Of a stretch of 64,000 bases of DNA, positions 56,901 to 64,000 are shown in pieces (the first letter of the stretch is position 1; each line of letters starts with the position of its first letter). The notes under the pieces were generated by a model that saw nothing but the letters and a program-made list of their open reading frames with translations, did no database searches and was not told the DNA's origin. This DNA is from Arenicola marina (lineage: Eukaryota > Annelida > Polychaeta > Arenicolidae), in contig OZ025253.1 in NCBI GenBank assembly GCA_964019135.1, positions 40,040,548 to 40,104,547 of the forward strand. The letters run 5' to 3'. The translations under genes were made by a program, and so were the position numbers.

Positions 56901-59279
56901 AGCACATGAAACATACCAATGTATGAAACTTTGCGAAAGATCTTTTTCTGGATGTGACCATACCTGTGAGAAACTTTGCCACGAAGATTGCGGAAAGTGT
57001 CCGGTGAAAGTGAAGAAGATCATGCCGAAATGCGGTCACGAACAGACGATGAAATGCTCGGTGGAGCCTAAAGAGTTTACTTGCCAAGTACCGTGTGAAA
57101 AGACCCTTGCATGTGGTCACCTCTGTACCATGTACTGCGGTCAAGACTGCATCACCGAAGAAATGTGCGACGAAGTTGTTGCAGACCGAAAGTGGCCGTG
57201 TGGCCACATTCTGCCCACAGTCTGCCGTAATAATCCAGATAACTTCAAATGTCCAGAACCTGTAGAGTGTGTGCTGGACTGCGGCCACATGATTTCAACA
57301 TTGTGCAGTACGCCCAGGGACGCATTGCGTTGTAAAGAACTGGTGACGACGGCTATGAAATGTGGCCACAAAGCCACGCTAGAATGTCACGAAATATGTA
57401 ACTTCAGGTGCGACGTTGAAGTGGAAGTCGAAATGTGCCCTCGTGGATGCAAAGGGAAAGTACCTTGTCACGACGTGAATGGTTACAGGAAACCTTGTAA
57501 AAACAGCATCCCCAAAGTCTGTGCCAGAAATGACGAACATCAGTTCATGGTCATATGCCATACTTACGAAAAGGCCAGATGCTCTGCCACATGCCGTCAC
57601 CCGCTTCCATGTGGACACAGGTGTCAGGGTAAGTGCGGAGAACCTTGCAAGCCTTGCGGAAACTGCAGTTCCGTATACTGTGGGCACGCACCGTGTCCTA
57701 GGCCGTGCGAGGAGTCGTGCTGGCAATGCACATTAGGATGTGGAAACGCCTGTGAACACTCGCAATGCACTCGTCGTTGTGATGAGCCGTGTGACCGCAA
57801 CCCTTGTCAATACCAATGCAAACGTTTGCTCCGATGCGGTCATCGATGTCCCGGGTTTTGCGGGGAGCTGTGTCCTCGCAGCTGTCGTCAATGTCATTAT
57901 CGCATCTACCGACAGATGTACAACAAACTAAAGGTGACACCCGGGCGCAAGGACAAAGTCGTGGTCGTACAACCGTGTGGTCACGTGATCAGTGCCACGT
58001 ATATGGACAAGAGAGTCAACCGCTACCTGACGACCACACCGCCCAAGGAGCTCCAACTCCTGACTTGTCCAATATGTGAGTCACCCGTGTACTACTGTCC
58101 ACGCTACAAAAATGCTATTCTGTCCAGCGTCAGCGCCTTAGGGGACATCAGCAGAGAACTTAAGTTCAGGTACCACGCCTTTACAGCGTTGTCATCATGG
58201 GGACGCAAGTACAATGAGACTACAAGCGGAATGATCCTAGCGAAGGACTTGATGGAGCTCATCCAAGGGTCGCAGAATGAAGCGTCTCGACAGTATTACC
58301 AAAAGTGCCTTGGATGCTTATTTCTAACCGCAGCTGCTGAAACACTGAGTCAAAGCAGGACAAAGAACGCCGAAAGCGTGGTGGATGAACTCTCGGATCT
58401 TAGTCACAACCGAGATGACATCCGTGTTGAGAAGACGGTTAGTGAAGCAAAGCGTGACTTCTTTGTGGCGCATATCAAAGTAATGCTGCAAAGAGTGAAG
58501 CGTCCATTGAAACGTCGGGTACTCCTAGACATCATGTTGAGTCGCCGGTCATCGTTATCAAATGCTAATGCAAGCATCAAGGCACAGTTTCCGGTACACT
58601 TGCGCAACGGAGTAGAAGACTTCATTGAGGAGATGAACAGATACATGACAATCACGGCGCATACGCACGCGGCAAGGTGGATCGTCTGTGGTAAAGGTGA
58701 GTGACAGGGGCCTAAGATAATAGAAATATTTGCAGAAGTATAGACACATGCTGCAGTATTGACTCACTATGATAGCTCGCCAGATAGTAAATAAGCTTAA
58801 GGTAACCTTAAGGTGAATGTCTTCTTTTGCTTCATGTATGAACTACACTTTGATATCGAAATGGAAGCGAGAGGGATCATCAAACGTCATCACACTAATG
58901 ACGATTGACCAAAGCTTAGTTTGTGTTCCTATATATCATATTTTGAGCCAGTTATTAAATTACTGGCATTTTACACAGATGGATAAATGCATGGGACCTG
59001 GAAACATATTCCAGGCTGTATAATGATTGCCTAAATATCACCATAAACAATTAATCGGTCCTTAAAGCTCTCGCGATCTTTCATTAAGGTCACGTGACGT
59101 CCGCGGCGATGGAGGTCTCCTTGGAAACAACGGCGGGACAGTGTCTCCGCTGTCACCTTGACGACGATGACATCCGCGATGACGATGATGATGACGATGA
59201 CGATGACATCCGCGATGACGATGACGATGATGATGACGATGACATCCGTAATGACGATGACCTTGATTTAGAAGCATGA
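50950..59279 (+). CDS. ZNFX1: ZNFX1-like SF1 helicase with 100-unit octapeptide repeat, copy B
   Basis: The main exon is open for 2584 codons from an ATG in good context (GCGATGG). Order: MEGAVPKYGRGRGRR; octapeptide array, residues 16-815; Gly/Arg linker; ZNFX1 N-terminal region from about 870; helicase with GPPGTGKT (1322-1329), CHTNHALDQF, VEEAAE (1675-1680), GDHQQLRP (1701-1708), QHRMRPE, NYQGEENDI and CVALSRAKKG (about 1890); NFX1-type cysteine-rich fingers about 1959-2315; helical C-terminal part. It is longer than human ZNFX1 (about 1,900 residues) because of the array. Reading through gives ...WIVCGKGE and stop at 58704. Splicing AAAG|GTGAGT (exon end 58696) to TTAAG|GTCACG (59089) gives ...CGKGHVTSAAMEVSLETTAG, then QCLRC and an Asp-rich tail, 2645 residues in all. 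The helicase motifs are intact. Likely an RNA-binding antiviral or granule protein, by family. Confidence 0.9.
50995..53394 (+). repeat. 24-bp coding minisatellite, exactly 100 units (copy B)
   Basis: One hundred units of 24 bp with no indel. Consensus VAHEGGRG; common variants VTHEGGRG, VTPEDGRG, VAQKRGRG, VSHESCRG, VAQERGPD and VATEGRRS. Blocks recur: the VAQERGPD unit occurs at 51691, 52747 and 53131, that is 44 and 16 units apart. An 803-codon frame on the minus strand and others are by-products of the period. Confidence 0.96.
58697..59088 (+). other. Inferred last intron of ZNFX1 copy B
   Basis: The donor is GTGAGT and the acceptor TTTCATTAAG, giving 392 bases, in the same position and phase as in copy A. 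Confidence 0.55.
59158..59265 (+). repeat. GATGAC repeat coding an acidic tail
   Basis: (GATGAC)n interrupted by ATCCGC/ATCCGT codes runs of Asp broken by Ile-Arg. It is longer in copy B than in copy A (37695-37750). Confidence 0.8.
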
Positions 59280-60930
59280 AGAGGCATTTGGGCAAGCTCC
59301 CCGCACGGTGGGGCTACGCAAGCCTACTGTCGGCCGGGGACAAATTTCAAAATTCTTGAAAAACGGTCAAATCAGCTGTAATTTCTGTAAACATTTGAAT
59401 CTTTAAGAATAAAACATAAAAATAACGATCTCTGCGATAACAGAAATATAATGGAGCCCTAGCGGAGTGAATCGAAGGCAGAGAGTGGCATTTCGGGAGA
59501 TGATTTCATTTGTACCACCCGCAGTTCTAGCCCCTACCTTGTGGCGTGTTATCCATGTTGTCATGCAGGGAGGGAGGCACGACTGGACGCCTGTTACAAC
59601 AGTTCCGTGACGGGACTACCACAGTTCAAGGTTAATTACCATATATGTGGCAGCTCTATAACATGAATTTCTCATCTCGTTGAAGTGCAAGACGTTTCCA
59701 TACGCTGTCATACAATTGCTTGAGCTCGGATTTTGTATACCGGTATTTGATGACGCGTCGACAACCGTTAATTTACGTGGCACGTAAACGTACCATGTAA
59801 ATATACCGCGCAACTTGGCATATGTCACCTGTACGCATACGTTATGGTGAATATTATTGTAGGTTGATTCTGTTTGACAAACTTTATGTATTTTGTTATT
59901 GAACTGTGAGTCGACTATCGGATTTGGAATGTACTATTTCGTTACTTTTCTAACGTTACTTTGGCATTATGACATACATAAGCAATTCATGCAGTTTGTC
60001 AATATTTGTAGAATATTTATGTAATCAGTGATTTAATTTGTTCATTTAACTTTTCTTGTTGAAAATTGTTGTGATCTGTCGTTGTATTTGCTATTGAGAA
60101 TTTCATTTTTCTCTTTGTATAGTTTTATGACCAATGATTTGAGCATTTAAAGAATATGACATATTATTTGATTTATATTGACTGTTTTTGTTGAATTGTA
60201 ATTACTACTCATGGTAATAGCACTCGTATTACATGTTAAAACATTGTGCATATCTTCGCCGTTCGATGTACATTTTCTGTTATATGCAATAGAAAGTCTG
60301 CAATCCTTGCAAAGTTGATTTGTTGAGTGTTGAGGGCTTTAACCGAGAACTTTGTAATCTTGTCGTGTGTTAAACATAATAGATCAACCGTTTTCTGGTG
60401 TGAAGTTCATTTAGGTTTAATGAAATGTTCATTTAGGTTTAATGAAATGTTCATTTATAGACATGGGTAGTCCTAGAATTGTCAGGAGACTATTATATCT
60501 GTGTGAAGATGGAGATGCGCATTACTGAGCAATAACAAATTATATCACAACACCGACGATGGTAAAGAGTTCCGGGTACGTCCATATTCGTTCTTCTTAA
60601 TTTTGGCCATGTTTGTCACAAATTTGTAGTACATGTATGTGTATCTAAATTTGCGGATTGCCATAGTTTCAGTGGTTCACTTACTGGTCCACACAGATAA
60701 CTATAGCATGTGAGCGACTCAATATATTCGACATGACAATCATTGTGATTTACCCACGGTGTGCATTGTGACTGATTGATTTCTTGTTTTTCATAGAAGT
60801 TCAAGTTACATGGGGAGTGGCGCGTAAAGGGAGTCGTGAAGGGGTGCCTATAAAGGTGGCGTTCTCTCAGTGGTATCATAGGAGCGCACGGCAGCCACCG
60901 TGCTAACTACTTCGCTGGTCTGGCTTGTAG
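59280..60930. other. 3' flank of ZNFX1 copy B
   Basis: Paralogous to 37824-39580 from about 59440, with small indels such as a doubled TTTAGGTTTAATGAAATGTTC at about 60411-60450. No other gene seen. Confidence 0.5.
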
Positions 60931-60939
60931 GCTTAATGT

Positions 60940-62505
60940 GGCGTCAGTTATGTCGGTGATGTACTTTGGTTTAGTGCGGCGTCGGTGATGTACGTTAGCT
61001 TGTTGCCACGTCGGTGATATACGTTGGCTTAGTGCCACGTCGGTGATGTACGTTGGCTTAGTGCCGCGTCAGTGGTGTACGTTGGCTTAGTGCCGCGTCG
61101 GTGCTGTACGTTGGCTTAGTGCCGCGTCGGTGATGTACGTTGGCTTGGTGCCACCTCAGTGATGTACGTTGGCTTGTTGCCGCGTCGGTGATGTACGTTG
61201 GCTTAGTGCCGCGTCGGTGATGTACGTTGGCTTGTTGCCGCGTCAGTGATGTACGTTGGCTTAGTGCCGCGTCAGTGGTGTACGTTGGCTTCGTGCCGCG
61301 TCGGTGATGTACGTCAGCTTAGTGCCGCGTCGGTGATATACGTTGGCTTGGTGCCGCGTCAGTGATGTACGTTGGCTTGTTGCCGCGTCGGTGATGTACG
61401 TTGGCTTAGTGCCGCGTCGGTGATGTACGTTGGCTTGTTGCCGCGTCAGTGATGTACGTTGGCTTGTTGCCGCGTCGGTAATGTACGTTGGCTTAGTGCC
61501 GCGTCGGTGATATACGTTGGCTTGTTGCCGCGTCGGTGATGTACGTTGGCTTAGTGCCGCGTCGGTGATGTACGTTGGCTTGTTGCCGCGTCAGTGATAT
61601 ACGTTGGCTTGTTGCCGCGTCGGTGATGTACGTTGGCTTAGTGCCGCGTCGGTGATGTACGTTGACTTAGTGCCGCGTCGGTGATATACGTTGGCTTGTT
61701 GCCGCGTCGGTGATGTACGTTGGCTTAGTGCCGCGTCGGTGATGTACGTCAGCTTGTTGCCGCGTCAGTGATGTACGTTGGCTTAGTGCCGCGTCGGTGA
61801 TGTACGTTGGCTTAGTGCCACGTCGGTGATGTACGTTGGCTTAGTGCCGCGTCGGTGATGTACGCTGGCTTAGTGCCGCGTCGGTGATGTACGTTGGCTT
61901 AGTGTCACGCCGGTGATGTACGTTGGCTTAGTGCCACGTCGGTGATGTACGTTGGCTTAGTGCCGCGTCGGTGATGTACGTTGGCTTAGTGCCGCGTCGG
62001 TGATGTACGTTGGCTTAGTGCCACGTCGGTGATGTACGTTGACTTAGTGCCGCGTCGGTGATGTACGTTGGCTTAGTGCCACGTCGGTGATGTACGTTGG
62101 CTTAGTGCCACGTCGGTGATGTACGTTGGCTTAGTGCCACGTCGGTGATGTACGTTGGCTTAGTGCCACGTCGGTGATGTACGTTGGCTTAGTGCCACGT
62201 CAGTGGTGTACGTTGGCTTAGTGCCGCGTCGGTGATTTACGTTGGCTTAGTGCCACGTCGGTGATGTACGTTGGCTTAGTGCCGCGTCGGTGATGTATGT
62301 TGGCTTAGTGCCGCGTCGGTGATGTACGTTGGCTTAGTGCCACGTCAGTGATGTACATTGGCTTGTTTCCGCGTCGGTGATATACTTTGGCTTGGTGCCA
62401 AGTCGGTGATGTACGTTGGCTTAGTGCCGCGTTGCTGGTATATGTTGGCTTGTTGCCGCGTCAGTGATGGACATTAGCTTAAAGCCGCGTTGATGATATA
62501 CGTTG
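60940..62505 (+). repeat. 29-bp minisatellite, unit 2 (~54 units)
   Basis: Same unit as 39585-40437, but with its own variants: many units read GGCTTGTTGCCGCGTC, and GTCAGTGATG replaces GTCGGTGATG. The right third (about 61780-62340) resembles the unit 1 array more closely. Confidence 0.93.
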
Positions 62506-63589
62506 TGACAGGATTGGCGTATGCACTGTTCACTCGATGCAATACGTTGTAATGTTCATCGAAATAAATCAACTTTTCGACTCACTGTGCAACTGGAGGG
62601 CCGTTTCCCACGCCTTGTATAGTTAATTGGCGCATGTTCTAAAGTTTCGATCAACTTCAGGATTTGGGAATTGTCAACCAATCCGCGTCAAGCATTTTAG
62701 CTAATCAAATTGCTAAAACCATGAATATTCATATTAATTTAACTTTACCAGCTTGTAATATAATTCTGTTATATACGTTTGACTAATAAATCGTTAATGT
62801 AATTGCCGCCAGGATTTAATGCATACATAATAAGAAAGCCTTCAGGACCCACTAACTAAAAGTTTGAAGAGTTCTTTTTTGGCGGGAAGACGCAAATTTT
62901 GTCTTTTACATGGTTACTTAATTGCTCAGTAGGCCTACATTAAAGGATGTTTCCACGTTTTCTTTTTGTTCTTAATCAAGTACTAACAGCCCTCTGATAC
63001 ATGGAATACCTTTTCGATGATTAAGTACATTTCGAGTCGACGATGCCTTTAAACATTCAATATAAACCCAAATTATTAAAATCTCGGGGCATTTTTGGCC
63101 ATAATTGTAGTCAGATTTTGATATATGCATCTTAAAAAAATCCTTACGATGCAATAACTAAATGTTTGGATTTTGTCATGGCACATGGTTATTTGCTCAA
63201 TGCGCCTAAATTAAAGGATATGTCCACATTTCATTTTCGTCCTGATCTAGTACCGATAATCCTCTGATATACTGAATACTTTTCCAACGATTATTATGTA
63301 CATTTTGAGTAAACGAGGGATCCAAACATTCACAATATATACACAGATTATTAAATTCGTGGTAGGTGTTTATTCATATTCGACCCGAAATAATGGTTGT
63401 CAGGATCTGTTATATATGCATCATAAAAAAACCCTAACGACGCAATAACTGAATGTTTGGAGAGCTTAAACCCTAAAACTTGAGATTGATACTGAAATGT
63501 GGATTATTTTATTTTGGCATAGTAGGCCTATACATATTTGTGCATAGATACGGGAATTATCAGACTAGGAAAGTACTATTACCTAGCTC
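62506..63589. other. Unit 2 flank
   Basis: Matches 40438-40960 and then 43246-43750 without the 2.3-kb segment. No gene seen. Confidence 0.55.
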
Positions 63590-63720
63590 ACCTAGGGGGG
63601 AGGGGGGGGCATCTCTCGACCGGGGCGAGGGGGGTACGTAAAATGGCGTACTGCTTTTATTGAAAATGGCATCCTCGCTCAAACAAAAGGAGGGTGAGTC
63701 CGGTTCACCCGAGCCCCCCC
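63590..63720. repeat. G-rich interspersed repeat, unit 2
   Basis: Counterpart of 44381-44530 (GGGGCATCTCTCGACCGGG). Confidence 0.65.
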
Positions 63721-63744
63721 ACTTTCATTTCTGGGACTTTCATT

Positions 63745-63880
63745 TCTTCGCAAACGGGGTATCCCGTATTAACCGACCCTCGTGATCAAGGATTTTCCTT
63801 AATCGTGAACTAGGAATTTTAATGAGATAAATAACCATGAATCGGAAAATCGCCAATTTATAACCTTCACTCGCTTCACA
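63745..63880 (+). repeat. Interspersed repeat, third copy
   Basis: GTGATCAAGGATTTTCCTTA and AATCGTGAACTAGGAATTTT match 44680-44790. The window then ends in sequence shared with unit 1. Confidence 0.7.
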
Positions 63881-64000
63881 AAAAAAAATCGGCTCAAGTT
63901 GTCCTTGGATGCACAACTAGCCACTAAAGTTAATGCGTATGTCATAATTATAACCAATAGAGTAGGTCCATGTAACATATTATCGGTTTTACAGTAAGTT

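Larger units (their letters stand above)
45731..64000. repeat. Tandem segmental duplication, unit 2 (runs off the window)
   Basis: Homologous to 27881-44900 in the same order and orientation. The window ends inside it, at sequence matching about 44,900 of unit 1. Confidence 0.85.

Overview
The window is nuclear DNA of an invertebrate animal. It has spliced genes with GT-AG introns, tRNA-derived SINEs, foldback elements, many minisatellites and long homopolymer G/C runs. The gene set does not fix the phylum. An expanded ZNFX1-like family would suit amphioxus, a hemichordate or a lophotrochozoan such as a mollusc or brachiopod, but that is inference.

Left third (1-21,000). The last five coding exons of ALDH4A1 (mitochondrial P5C dehydrogenase) lie on the plus strand, 500-3322. 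The intergenic region that follows carries a 36-bp minisatellite of about 53 units (7571-9497) and a 14-bp minisatellite that runs up to the next stop codon. CSTF1 (the CstF-50 WD40 subunit of the polyadenylation machinery) lies on the minus strand. Twelve coding exons between 10043 and 18601 join in one continuous frame, and only the first coding exon (about 20 codons) was not found. Several tandem arrays in ALDH4A1 and CSTF1 contain copies of the neighbouring exon's own splice site.

Middle (21,000-27,900). This part is repeat-rich and I see no intact host gene. It holds a 555-bp foldback element (20458-21012), a broken Ty3/gypsy-like fossil (about 22010-24540), G/C-rich foldback repeats, and a pair of direct repeats that look like LTR remnants (25895-26166 and 27179-27431).

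Right half (27,881-64,000). This is a tandem segmental duplication with a unit of roughly 18-20 kb, and the second unit runs off the window. Each unit carries an array of TTAGGGG-like repeats, foldback repeats, one large ZNFX1-like gene and a 29-bp minisatellite. The proteins have an octapeptide array of VAHEGGRG type, a ZNFX1 N-terminal region, an SF1 (UPF1-like) helicase and a cysteine-rich NFX1-type zinc-finger region. I infer a short last exon that completes a divergent RZ-type finger and adds an acidic tail. Copy A (31205-37823) has 29 octapeptide units and an in-frame TAG after codon 74. Copy B (50950-59279) is open throughout and has exactly 100 units. A 24-25 codon upstream ORF ending nine bases before the main ATG is kept in both copies.

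Function. ALDH4A1 (proline breakdown) and CSTF1 (mRNA 3'-end processing) are housekeeping genes. ZNFX1 is known as an interferon-induced dsRNA sensor in mammals and as a germ-granule RNA helicase in C. elegans. The duplicated pair here, with hugely expanded Gly/Arg repeat N-termini, is the most unusual content of the window.
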